This document shows positions 10,889-21,715 of a DNA stretch of 64,000 nt, piece by piece. Origin of the DNA: Congeria kusceri. Taxonomy: Eukaryota; Mollusca; Bivalvia; Myida; Dreissenidae. Numbering within the stretch: position 1 is the first letter of the stretch; each line of letters starts with the position of its first letter. The position numbers were made by a program, and so were the translations under genes. The stretch is from contig CM051026.1 of the NCBI GenBank assembly GCA_027627225.1, positions 8,524,925 through 8,588,924 on the forward strand, given 5' to 3'. Under the pieces are notes generated by a model. That model ran no database searches. It was given only the letters and a program-made list of their open reading frames with translations, and was not told the origin of the DNA.

Positions 10889-12769
10889 AAGCGAGTGATT
10901 TCGAAAAGTAGGTATCGTTAATTAATCATCAAATAATTGACATATTTAATGTTAAACAGTTTTTCTATCTAGACAATACTTGATGGTTAATAATGGGTCA
11001 TGCATATAATCCAGGGTGCTTGTTCTATCTCGAAACATTCAGTTAATCATACCACGATGATTTCTCGTTGATGTATGTATGTTAATAAAGTTTAAACGCC
11101 TTACATATGATTAACATAGACATAAAATGATGAAAAAGCCGTTCTTTTTAGTAATAAAAGTTAATTGTCTTTCACATTAACTCATTTTTAACTTATTTCG
11201 GTTCACGTTGAAGTATCATAATCTAGCAGGGTTAACACTGAAATGCCCTGACATTTACCCCGATTCTTCCCTGAAAGGAATTTGATTTTCCATGACATTT
11301 ATTGTCAAATTACGGGTACAATTAGAGCAAAGTGGTGACAGCGTACATATTTTTACTATGGTTAACTCCTTATTTTAAACAAATATGATAATTTTTACTA
11401 GATTGTTGTTAAAATATTTATTAAACTATAGATTTCACTACTTCATCTTGGATTTGTTATAACACTTTTTGTCAAATTCCCTGAATTTTCCCTCACTTTC
11501 CAAATTTCAAATTCCCTGATTTTTCCCTGCAGGGATTTTTTTTCACACCTTTTCCTTGTTTTCCAGAGTCGGTGGCCACTTTGTCTAGTGAAGTAATAAA
11601 TGTAATGTTACACATTAAACAGTGTATGTACGATCTAACAACAGACATAGTGATATAAATTAAAACAATCCGATAAAGGTAATAACCATATACTATGATT
11701 TAAAATAGAATAAAAGTTAATAACAACCATTGATGTAAATGGTATAATTGACTACTGTTTAATTACAAAGTAATTTACGGCTGTACAGCCCAAAACTCCA
11801 ATACATGTCTACACATTGACTTGACAGTGGTTTCAGGGTACAAAGCACTAATAAGCATTCCAAAGTCGACACATGTATTTATTGATTTTGTCGATATGTC
11901 TGGGTTTCCTTCAAATGATATATGTTAATCTGTCTTCTTTCAAGTTATATTGCAAGTTTCATCTGCTTATTTTGAAGAAAAAAAATGAAAGGAAAGATCG
12001 TACATACACACTTTAGTTTTGGAATATAAAGTAAAATCAGAGAATTTGATACTTGACTTTCATTGATTCAGTATTTAAATATAGGTCAAATACATACTAA
12101 ATTAAATGAATAATCTAAATGACAAAATACAATAAACCAAATTGTGAATGATTTTATTACAGCATAAGAATAAAAGCATAACTATGAATATAATTGACTT
12201 TATATGCATCCGACCTGCTTCCAAACGGAACTTACGATATCACAATGAGGCCGATTTTGTGCACGTAACTTAAGGTACAGTTTACGAGGTCTCTTAAGAT
12301 AGGAGTGTTTTGAGGTAAATTAAAATCCAGTAAGGAGACACTAAGATAATGTTACGAGAATTATAGCCTTAAAGTTGCTTTCAGGGTCTTATAAATGTTT
12401 GTTATTACACATGAACTACAAATATCAAACAAAAATATCATTTTTAAAATCTCTCCATCAATGAGCAAGTAGATTTGTGATGGAATGATGGAATGACCGA
12501 GTGATTGACGGAGTAATGGACAGACAAAGCAGCAGCTATATACTCCCCACAAAATCTTTGGGGCGCAAACAAAAACATGCACGCGACAAACCAACTGATC
12601 GGAGCAAGCATTTGTGTCAAGTTTTTTAAAATCCTTGAAAGTGCAAATTACCTCTTAGTGTGACCTTGACCTTTCAGGAACCGACCTGGTTCATGCACAA
12701 GACTCACTGGGGCAAACCATTCTGCCAGATAATTTTAACAGCCCTCTTTCCATGGCTAATTGAAATCCT
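10889..12769. other. Non-genic AT-rich stretch
   Basis: Around 11228-11560 are several CCCTGA(A)TTTTCCCT words ending in CAGGGATTTTTTTTCAC (about 11538-11554). That last word also occurs at 45252-45267 and looks like a DNA-transposon terminus, but no partner end was found. At 12655-12720 is a block of the GTGACCTTGACCTTT repeat. No gene is supported. Confidence 0.45.
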
Positions 12770-13021
12770 GGGCCTGTATTCATCAACCAATTATCAGACT
12801 TAAGAATAAAGAATGTTCTTAAAACAGTTCTGGTCTAAAGAGGCTGTTAGTTTGAATTTTACTTGGTTTTCATGAACACTAAAATTATCGCATTCTTTAT
12901 TTAGCATGATTTTTCATGATATAAACAACATTGGTACCCGGCATATTTGCGAACGCACACATGTTATTTCTAGATTCTAAGTCCGTTCTTTATTCTTAAT
13001 GGACTGGTGAATATGGGACCT
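12770..13021. mobile_element. MITE, about 250 bp, with ~35-bp imperfect TIRs
   Basis: The left end GGGCCTGTATTCATCAACC and an inner CTTAAGAATAAAGAA are mirrored on the right by TTCTTTATTCTTAATGGACT and GGTGAATATGGGACC. The interior is AT-rich and non-coding. The class is unassigned. Confidence 0.6.
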
Positions 13022-13402
13022 GGACAATCAGAATTTTAGCCGATTTTGACCTTTGACCTCTGAGAGTTACTTTGACCTACCGACCTTGTTCATGTTCAAG
13101 ACAAACCATCTTAAAGGGACCTTTTCGCAGATTGACAAATTTGCAATTGTTCAACTTTTGTCACCGATTCCAAAAATAAAAGAACAGTGTACACAAGGGA
13201 GCAAAATAACACTAGGGGCCTTGAAATATTCTGTAAACACAGTTTCGTTTATGAGTAATCATCAGTTGAAATCAATAAAATTATAAAGCATTTGGAATGC
13301 TAAATGATGGAATAATGTGAAGTGTTTCTGTTGTTTTCGTTGAAACTGTTGACATCACACGGAACACTTACGTAAAGTAAATAATGCAGGGTGAAATATA
13401 CG
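13022..13402. repeat. GACCTTTGACC-type repeat fragment
   Basis: Begins with TTTGACCTTTGACCTCTGAG and a second TTTGACCTACCGACC word, the same family as 12655-12720, 13545-13600 and 17265-17465. It probably forms the 5' side of a composite with the tRNA-like segment at 13403. The 77-codon frame at 13053-13286 runs across the repeat and is not called. Confidence 0.45.
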
Positions 13403-13480
13403 AGTTAAAAGGCCGAGTGATTAAGGCGATAGCCTTTTAATCTGGAGGTCCCGGTTTGAACCCCAGTGTCACTGAATTTT
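13403..13480 (+). repeat. tRNA-derived SINE head (Ser/Leu-like)
   Basis: GGCCGAGTGATTAAGGCG at 13411-13428 is a near-perfect A box. GGTTTGAACCCC at 13453-13464 is a B box at normal spacing. A T-rich tail (TTTTTTGTTCTTTTC) follows directly. This is a SINE head or tRNA pseudogene rather than a working tRNA, since the acceptor arms do not pair. Confidence 0.6.
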
Positions 13481-14125
13481 TTGTTCTTTTCTTTTTTTTT
13501 CTAAATACTTTTTTGTTATTATACTTGAATTTTTTAGTTTGACATTTGACCTCTAAATGTGACCCTGAATCTTAACCTGCTGACCTGGCTCACGGCCAAG
13601 TCATAGCACAGAAAACAAAGTGTCACTCAACCAACACTGCAGCAACCTTAGTGTACTGTTCGCATACATACGAAAGCCCAGTGGTGACTTCACACTTCAC
13701 GATTCAAACTTCACACTTCACGATTCACACTTCATAGTTCACACTTTGTTGCTCACACTTCATGATTCACGATTCATAGTTCACTTTTCATGATTCACAT
13801 TTCATACTTTACAATTCATCGTTCACATTTCATAATTCACACTTAATTGGTTTCATTATAGAAAGAACATCATCTAGTAACTCTAATGTAAAACGTTTAT
13901 GTTGTCAATAGTTCATAAAATTGCAAACATATCAATTAAAATATTACAGGAGTTCGCACAATCGTTCAATATCAGATAGCCAATAAATGTAGATCTTGCT
14001 TAGACAGTACTTACTGTACAGACAATGGATCACAATTTTAACATTATTTGTATCAACTGTCAGGCTGCCAAATTATATTATTAATGTAAAAAATAACTCG
14101 TATATATATCATTTCAGGTTGCGAT

Positions 14126-14222
14126 TTTCACTTGTTTTTATGCTGCTATTGCGGCTGGCTCACTGGTTTTCATGCTGCTATTGCGGCTGGCTCACTGGTT
14201 TTCATGCTGCTATTGCGGCTGG
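14126..14222 (+). repeat. Three ~30-bp tandem copies
   Basis: Tandem copies of a unit containing TGCTGCTATTGCGGCTGGC and CACTGGTTTTCA. They lie immediately upstream of the integrase-like pseudogene and generate short hydrophobic frames of no evident meaning. Confidence 0.75.
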
Positions 14223-14239
14223 CCCACGACTACATTTTG

Positions 14240-14965
14240 GGAAGTGTGTTGGTTACAAAACTATGTGGAAAAGAAAAACTGAAATATGGACTTAGTGTGA
14301 GACAAATTTGGAATGGGAAGAAGAAAGAAGCGACGACCTTTATGCCCTTGACCTAATTTTGTTTGGCATATTGAAGGTAATGACAAACTCAATCCTTTTG
14401 GTTTTGCTATTCATGTAGGAATAGATCGTTTTAGCAGACAAATATTGTATCTTAAACTAGAAAAAAGCAACATGATCCTACATTAATAGCTAGGAAATTT
14501 TTAGAAGCTGTGAAGAATAATGGCGAGATCGTCCCGACTATTGTTCGGAGTGATCGTGAAACAGAAAATACCACAGTTGGGCAGCTGCAAATATATTTTA
14601 GACTAAGAAATGCAGATGATCATTCTGCGGATAGAAGATTTATCATGGGTAAAAGTACACCAAATCAAAGAATTGAATTTTTATGAAGTATACTACGAAG
14701 GTAGTGTGTCGACTTTTGGATAAACCACTTCAAAGACATGCAAGACTAGTTTGTACAACGATGGAAATCCATTTCAATTGCAGTTTCATTCACAATGTTT
14801 GCTGTTTTGCTTTATGCCTGTCATAAGTTGTGAGCTTAAACGATTAACTACCGAGTGAAATATGTACAACATTTCATCGGGAACCAGAAAAGATGGTCCA
14901 TTTGGAAAATCAGAAATAATGTTCAACATGCCTGAATTATACAGCACTTCTAGTTATTATTATAA
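14240..14965 (+). pseudogene. Decayed rve-type (DDE) integrase/transposase
   Basis: Pieces in shifting frames resemble the metazoan integrase-core family with the pattern WH.DG.DKLKPFGF, IDGFSR, SNNDP, RADRGTEN, GKS.SNQRIE. Visible here are TMWKR and KYGLSVRQ (about 14258-14305), a WHIEG / DKLNPFGFAIH / IDRFSRQILYL stretch (about 14365-14455), RSDRETENTTVG (about 14548-14585), GKSTPNQRIEF (about 14647-14680), and near 14890-14945 a KDGPFGKPEIMFNMPELY tail. Stops and frameshifts separate the pieces, and the glycine of the usual DRGTEN is replaced. The first conserved acidic position is altered (E where D is usual). It once encoded a DDE enzyme of a mobile element and is not functional now. The family name is from memory; the homology is inferred by eye. 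Confidence 0.65.
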
Positions 14966-15699
14966 AGTTCTTCAGAGAAAATTTATATTTGCGTGGATCG
15001 ATATACCCGCAAAGTAAACGATTGTGGATGCTTTTCTGAATTTAATTCTCTGTTTAGGTTGATCAGTCCACAAACCAACAAAGAACTTGAATATGCAGAG
15101 GATGCTTTCGACAAATTTCCATTTTATAATTTCAGTTGTTGAACCAAATAATAAACTGCATATTAATTTCAGTATTTCTAATACATATTGAAAGGTTCCA
15201 AAAACGTTTGAAACAAATCACATTTATCCTTACTACAAAGTGTGTTTATAGATGGTTTGGTTTGAAGGTGATCAATATTATTGAAACATAAAGAATACAA
15301 GTTTTGCACACACAAAAATTTTTAATATTAAACATCAAAACATTTTACCACCTGTTTCTTTTGTAGACAAAATCAAACCAAATTGACACCGAGTACGTTT
15401 CATGTTATGGAGTGTTTAGGCTTGTGCCGTGAATTATGGAAATTTCATCTGTTTGTGTTTTGAATATATTGCACCCCTATAATATATGTATATTGTAATT
15501 ATAATTATGATGATGGTCACAAAAATTACGTACAAACCCGTTATACTATAATCTTGCCACATAATTATAGTACTCTACTCTGTTTAAACAGTGTTGTTCA
15601 CAGAATTTCGCTTTTTTGAAAAATAGATATCATTTGATGTCTTTACTGCAAAAACAAAAGCTGTTTCACAAACCCAAATAGATATTATATCGAGAAAAA
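14966..15699. other. Non-genic interior of the inverted-end element
   Basis: AT-rich sequence downstream of the pseudogene. It may include more decayed transposon sequence but I see no further motif. Confidence 0.4.
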
Positions 15700-16280
15700 A
15701 AGAAAAAAAAACTAGACATGTGTCCATAGGACATGGATGCTCCCACATTCCGCTGGTTGTAACAAAACTCTGCTGATGTCGGAAAAAATGCACCAAAAAC
15801 CCAGGTGCACAAGTTCACATGCTGATGAATTGGTTTATAAAGTTTCATCAGTCTAGCAGTTACACTTTTTGAGTTACACGCGACACAAATCCAAAACTGT
15901 TATTTTTTGCTAACAAAAGGGTCATAACTATACTGATGGTGGAAATAAACTGCACCAAAATACCCAGGTGCACACAATCACATACTGATTAATATGTTTA
16001 TAAAGTTCCATCACTCTAGCAATAATACTTTTTGAGTTACACACGACACAAGTCCAAAAATGTAATTTTTTGCTAAAAAAGGGCCATAACTCCGCTGATG
16101 TCAGAAACAAATTCACCAAAATACTCACGTGAACAAGCCCCGAGGCAGATGAATATGCTTATAAGGTTTCATCACTCTAGCAGTTATACCTTTTGAGTAA
16201 CGCGCGACGGACGGACGGACAGACATGGGCAAATCTATATGCCCCCGCCCCCCCCCCCCCCCTAAAGTGGGGGCATAAAA
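15700..16280 (+). repeat. ~162-bp tandem repeat, three units, with C-run hairpin tail
   Basis: Units are marked by CACCAAAA(T)ACCCAGGTGCAC at about 15790, 15951 and 16113, with TTTCATCA-CTCTAGCAGTTA and TTTTGAGTTACACGCGACAC blocks. The tail has GACGGACGGACGGACAGAC and then a TATGCCCCCG...GTGGGGGCATA hairpin around a C-run (16230-16277). A B-box-like word (reverse complement GCAGGTTTGAGTCCCAG, 16294-16310) follows. Confidence 0.75.
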
Positions 16281-16508
16281 AAACTTGTCATTGCTGGGAC
16301 TCAAACCTGCGACTGCAGTGGAGTGTTAACTATGAAGTATGAAGAGCGAAGTATGATTTTTGAAGCGTAAACTATGAAGTATGAAGAGCGAAGTATGAAG
16401 TGTAAAGTAAGAAATGTGAAATATATTATACTATATAGTATACTGTATTGTGTATTATGAAGTGTGAACTATGAACTGTGAAAGTCTGAAGTCACCACTG
16501 GGCTTTCG

Positions 16509-17591
16509 TTCATACAGCATGAGGTGACAGTGATACGACTTTTATCATTATCACAAGTCACACTGTACATGTTGGAAATATAACTGTACTTACAATCTTC
16601 TTTTCAATTTTGACACAAGTTATGGTTTGCAAATGGATTCAGTTAAACCGACATATTGATGGGAATTGGACAATAACATTTGTAAAAAAAAAGTTATTTG
16701 ACAGAAAATTAAATGAAGCACTGATACAAATAATAGTCTTGATTACAGGAACAATTGACAAATTATTTTATATTATAGCTAAACAGCGTTCATCCAATAC
16801 ACTTTCACGGTCATTGCATATTAGTAGTAGCTGTAGTAAAATGAATGAATTAAATGTACATATTTTACCGTTACGGGCATGGACAATATTGACAACGTTT
16901 ACATAGCACAGTGAAGCTTGCAATAAAATGAAGCAATTTTGTATAGGCGCGTTCAAATCCTACTGGAAAACGTATCTAAAATAGTTTTCTACAATCGCAT
17001 CAATATGTTTTTGCTACTTGAAAAATATACTCGAGATAAAAAGGAATATCTTGTTTTTATTATGTATCTGCATTTTTGTACAATATGCCACTTTAAAGGA
17101 AACGTTTCATAATAACCTCATTATTGTAGTTAATAATTATTTGATAACATAGCTAAAACAATGGTCATCCAAGAGACTTTTACCGGCATGGCAAAATTAG
17201 TAGTAGTAGTTGTAAAACAAGAATATCGATTAAATGGATGGCTGCTCCCGAACACTGCATTGACCTTGATATGTGGCCTTGACTTTACCCTATGGACCTA
17301 ATTCATAAAAGACACGCTGACTTAATGAGACAAACATTTGTATAAAGAGATTAAAAAACAAGAACCATTCACTGCCAATGATAGGGTTAGGGGAAGTTCG
17401 GAGAAGCAAAAAGCCAATTTTGATGTTTGACCTTTAAGTGTAATCTTGACCTTTGACCTACAGTCATGGTTCATGAGCGTAACATGCTGTCTAACTGGAC
17501 AGGATGCGACGGGACTGGGCGGGATGGGACAAACTGAGTCTTATATAGCCCCCCCCACCATCATGACTAGGGGGGGTATAATTAGCAATAA
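16509..17591. other. Non-genic; repeat fragments
   Basis: Holds GACCTTGA/TTTGACCT repeat blocks (17260-17290, 17425-17465) and a TATAGCCCCCC...GGGGGGTATA hairpin at about 17545-17582, similar to the C-run tail at 16230. The 98-codon frame at 16610-16906 shows no domain. No gene is supported. Confidence 0.45.
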
Positions 17592-18168
17592 AGTATGGAA
17601 ACACTTTCAGCTGGTATTTTGTGATTGTAATTGCTCAGAACAACTGTCCGGATTGTGAATATACAAAGTGGATAAATTGGCCAGAATATAGGTCTATAGA
17701 TATGCACATTACAAAGGGCTGTTCAGGCAAGATTACCCAGTTTTGGGAAAGGCCTTAAGCTACATTAGTGGTGCACCACAAGTAAATCTATCTAAAATTA
17801 TAAAAAATTTAGAACATATTAACTAATCAAACAACTTCAAACCGTATCTGTCTCCATCACCATTTCACTGACATGTCAATCACCATGTGAAGAGATTTCG
17901 AAAGATAATCATCCCAACAAAGGTACACATTTATAATGAAATAGCACGTCACTGTCATTTAATGGGACCATTTTCATATTTAACTTTTCAATTTCGTATT
18001 GCTGTAATGTTACATAAACGTTAAACATCCAGGCATGTGTTACCATTATAATGTCTTACTGCATGTAATACCTATCACAAACCAATGTGGATCACACAAA
18101 CATTGCCTTTATGTCCGTTTTACAAATTATTGCAAAATGTTTGCAGTGCTAATTTTTTTTTGTGAAAT

Positions 18169-18511
18169 CAGGGCTTTTTTTTGGCTGATTTTATAGCCAT
18201 TATATTCCCAGTGTCAAAAAGTATCTTTTTCTTAATCATGCAGTCCCAAAATTCCCAATTGATGGATTGACTTTTAGATGTTTGGAAATAAGAGGTGTTC
18301 AATGCAGAAAAAATACTGTTGAAGTTGTAATAACCGTTTTACTGATTTGTTTTTGTTCAGAACATTCTTTTTTTAATGTAGTTTTATCAACAATTCTTCA
18401 CATTTTATTAAACAAACAATTATACTTTTCCCCAATTTTATGTGAATTTATGCTAAAATTCCAAATTTCATGGGTATAGGTCATATTTTCAAAATGGTGA
18501 AAAAAGCCCTG
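18169..18511. mobile_element. hAT-like MITE, CAGGGCTTTTTTTT ends
   Basis: Starts with CAGGGCTTTTTTTT and ends with GAAAAAAGCCCTG, an inverted pair 343 bp apart. The paralogous site in copy B (about 47700-47740) lacks it, which confirms insertion. Flanks share only AAAT, so the target duplication has decayed or is short. The interior has a 70-codon frame with no domain. Confidence 0.65.
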
Positions 18512-19190
18512 GAACAAATATTAGTGATGTGGCCCAGATGTGCTATGCAGTTTTTCTTTAGAAATATCAATGAAATGAAATGAAACATCATAATAAAACC
18601 TGTAATTGGCCCTTTAATGTTACACGTGCTTGGTGACAAACACAGGTCATTTCATGCAGATATATGGACAATCACAGTCCAGAGTCTGCAATAGTTAGTA
18701 TGTGATGCAGTGAACCAGTTTAAACTCACATCACCAATATCTAACTTTGTGATAAATAATTTACGTAAATAATCTGACCTCCGACATTTTAAAGATATTC
18801 AATTGTAGACGTTGATCCTAGACGTCCTGTGATACATTGAACCTTTACTCACTCTGTCAGGTGATTTTAAGACATGATATCATTCATGTGATGAGGTGAA
18901 AGAGTGAATGATAACCTGATTATGCTGACTGAAATAGTATCATCCCACTCTGGGTTTTTAATTTGGTCACAGTAATAGAAACAGGGATTGCGTAATCAAT
19001 TGTACGTATTGCCCAGCTTGTCCCAGAGCCTGTACGGACAAGTGACATCTCGCCACAATTACTTATAGATACTGTACATTACAAACAAGCAGCAAAATTA
19101 TTTGTCAAAAAACAGACGAGTAAGGCAATATGAGATTTCGCAACCCCTGGTAGATATCGCATCTAAAGGTTTTCATATGCAACAAACCTA

Positions 19191-19298
19191 GGGTACAGTT
19201 TGGCTGCAGTTGGCAGTCATCAAAGCATTCATCACAAAGCGGTTCTTCAAAGTTCCAGTCCCATGTACAGTTACATCTGAGGTGTAGCCTTCAACACT
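19191..19298 (-). pseudogene. Frameshifted paralogue of the Cys-rich exon at 50007-50118
   Basis: The reverse complement aligns with the exon in copy B, including EGYTSD, then cysteine and DECFD-like codons. One base is missing near 19270 relative to copy B, which shifts the frame. The acceptor (TTATTACAG) is kept. The donor side is GTTTGT, weaker than the GTTAGT of copy B. This looks like a decayed duplicate exon. Confidence 0.45.
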
Positions 19299-19540
19299 CT
19301 GTAATAACAGAGGAACATTGTATATATCAAATACAACCAACTTCATAGTTCATTAAACTGCAATTAATGTAGAATTCAGAAAATGTCAGTTCACTGAGCA
19401 CTTCCTGATTAGTTGTGAGACAAGCAGTAACTGACTACCTGGGTACCTACCACTGAATTACCTGGGTACCGAAAATGGTTATTTCCCTTTTACAGAAACC
19501 AATCACCATTGATTCATTGTATCAAATAGCATATTTATAC

Positions 19541-20319
19541 ATGCATTTGAAACACTACATGCCTTAACTTTGAGTTAAGTATATATATAGTAACTAGCAA
19601 AATGTTTTGTACTAAGATATTACTGTATAGTACCAATATATGTATCGGTATGTAATAATGTGCTAAGTTGAAACTAAAAACATAAATACATTGAAGTCTT
19701 CACCTTCATGTTACTTTTCTTAGCTTTGAATGATATAGTTTTCTTGCTACATTTATTGTTCTTATTTTGACTACATAGCTACATAAAAATTTTGAATGGT
19801 TTGGACAGCTTCAACCAAGTATCAGACAGCATTCTTCAAATTGTCCAAACCATGGAATACAAATAAATATGAAACGTTAAAAAAAATTTGGGCAAAATTT
19901 ATTTAAGCAATAATTACATGTAATGTATTATCTATTTAGATTCGCAGTAATACTGTTTCCTATTTAAATACGCACACCAAACAACAAATTAAAAATGCTC
20001 ACACTTGATCTCTATAAAAAAAAAAGATTCTGTTGAAAATAAAACTACTAATTTTAAGTTTCAGAACTTATACTAAAATACCTGTCACGCAAACATGAGA
20101 GGACATGAATGAACTATTATTACATGTAAATATGATCTTGTATGCTGTTGCTGTCTTGCAAGACATTCATTTAAGTTTCATTGAAAATGGATATTTTGAT
20201 GTAAGCATTGTTATTCTGGCAAACAGTTTTGCACGCAAATTGCAAGACAAAGCACTTCTTGCCTTGGTTGAGGTTTAGACTGTAAAAACAGAATTCATGT
20301 AAACTTGTATGTATAAAAA
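19541..20319. other. Non-genic part of copy A
   Basis: AT-rich sequence with only scattered similarity to copy B. No ORF, RNA or repeat is recognised. Confidence 0.4.
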
Positions 20320-21345
20320 CAAGAGCTGTCAGAGCTATACTATTCAAAGTATTTCAGTTACTACGTATTTTTGGAAAGTGGGAGGGGCATACACTTGTTA
20401 AAATACAAAACGTTTAAGTGTAGCCTTGTATAGTTTATAAATGTTTGGAACAAAAACTTTAACAACAAAGTCTATGTAAAAAGTGGGCTAACTCTGTCAA
20501 AATACAAGACAGAGTTATGGGTAATGTTGCCCCTAATACTAGAGATAATGACAAAGGTTCCAAGTTTCAAGTGAATAACTTTATCTAGTTTTGAAGTTAC
20601 AAAACTTTTGAATATAAACATTAACCAGAAAATCTATGTCAAAAGGGGCATAACTCTGTCAAAATACAAAACAGAGTAATGGGAAATGTTGACCCTGATA
20701 CTAGAGTTGATGACAAAGGTTAATTCCAAGTTTCAAGTGAATAACTTATGTAGTTTTGAAGTAACCAAACTTTTGAATATAAAATTTAACAGAAAATCTA
20801 AATGAAAAGGAGGCATAACTCTGTCAAAATACAAAATATAGTTATGTGTTATGTTGCCCCTGATACTACAGTTGATGACAACGGTTAGTTCCAAGTTTCA
20901 AATGAATAACTATGTAGTTTTGAAGTTACCAAACATTTGAATATAAACATTAACTAGAAAATCTATGTGAAAAAGGAGCATAACTCTGTCAAAATACAAA
21001 ACAGTATTATAAAAAATGTTGTCCTTGATAGTGGAGTTGATGACAAAGGTTAGTTCCAAGTTTCAAGTGAATAACTTATGTATTCTTGAACTTAGAAAAC
21101 TTTTAAATATAAACTTTAATCAGAAAATCAAAGTGAAAAAGGGGAATAACTATGTCAAAATACAATACAGAGTTATGGAGAATGTTGCCCCTGACACTGG
21201 GATTGAATGACAAAGGTATATTCCTAGTTTCAAGTGAAAAACTTATGTAGTTTTGAAGTTACAAGACTTTCGAATAAAAAAGCCGACGCCAGGGGTAGTA
21301 GGAAAGCTCACCTACTCTTCTAATAGTCGAGCTAAAAACCGTACC
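20320..21345 (+). repeat. ~165-bp tandem repeat, five units, with head and tail
   Basis: The head is AAACAAGAGCTGTCAGAGC. Units carry GCATAACTCTGTCAAAATAC at about 20485, 20647, 20813, 20978 and 21143, plus TTCCAAGTTTCAAGTGAATA and TTGAAGTTACCAAACTTTTG blocks. The tail contains GCCGACGCCAGGGGTAGTAG and AAAGCTCACCTACTCTTC. Same head-core-tail plan as the arrays at 5 kb, 31 kb and 44 kb, but a different core. Confidence 0.8.
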
Positions 21346-21424
21346 CTTATAATTGCCACATCATTTATTGATTTAACGGATTAATATTTGTAAATAAATG
21401 CATTAAAGTAGAGCTCTGTAAAGA

Positions 21425-21715
21425 TGGAGATGGTGATGATGATGATGTAGGAGATGTTGGTGATCATGTTGGTGTGGCGATAATTATGACATTGCTATTG
21501 ATTACGACGACCACAGCAATGAAGACGACGATGCTGTTGCTTCTGATGCTGATGATGATCATGAATATGACGATGGTGACGATGATGATTACGATGCTGA
21601 AGAATAAGACGATATGGTGAACACGATCATGATAATGATGATGATGAAGAAGACAACAATGACGACGACAATGATGACGGTGACAATGATGATAATGATG
21701 AAGAATTAAAATGTT
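21425..21715 (+). repeat. GAT/GAC trinucleotide-rich tract
   Basis: Degenerate GATGATGATGACGAC-type repeats over nearly 300 bp. It could be read as an acidic polypeptide but has stops and no flanking exon signals. Confidence 0.75.

Larger units (their letters stand above)
13671..16508 (+). mobile_element. 2.8-kb element with inverted ends of TTCAC-type repeats
   Basis: The left end CGAAAGCCCAGTGGTGACTT at 13671 is repeated in inverted orientation ending at 16508. Each end continues inwards for about 180 bp as degenerate short repeats: ACTTCACGATTCAC-type on the left, their complement GAAGTATGAAGAG-type on the right. A CATAC word flanks both outer sides. Inside lie the integrase-like pseudogene (14240-14965) and a three-unit array (15700-16230). 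This could be one decayed DNA transposon. The alternative is two inverted copies of a simple repeat. Confidence 0.5.

Noticed and set aside
13403..13480. Functional tRNA gene
   Set aside because: A and B boxes are good but acceptor arms do not pair and a T-rich tail follows; a SINE head is likelier. The same holds for 47884-47934, 57151-57218 and 10078-10143.
13996..14295. 99-codon hydrophobic frame, possible membrane protein
   Set aside because: Hydrophobicity comes from three tandem 30-bp units; its 3' part overlaps the integrase-like pseudogene in another frame.
21425..21715. Acidic Asp-rich protein from the GAT tract
   Set aside because: Stops interrupt every frame and no exon signals flank it.
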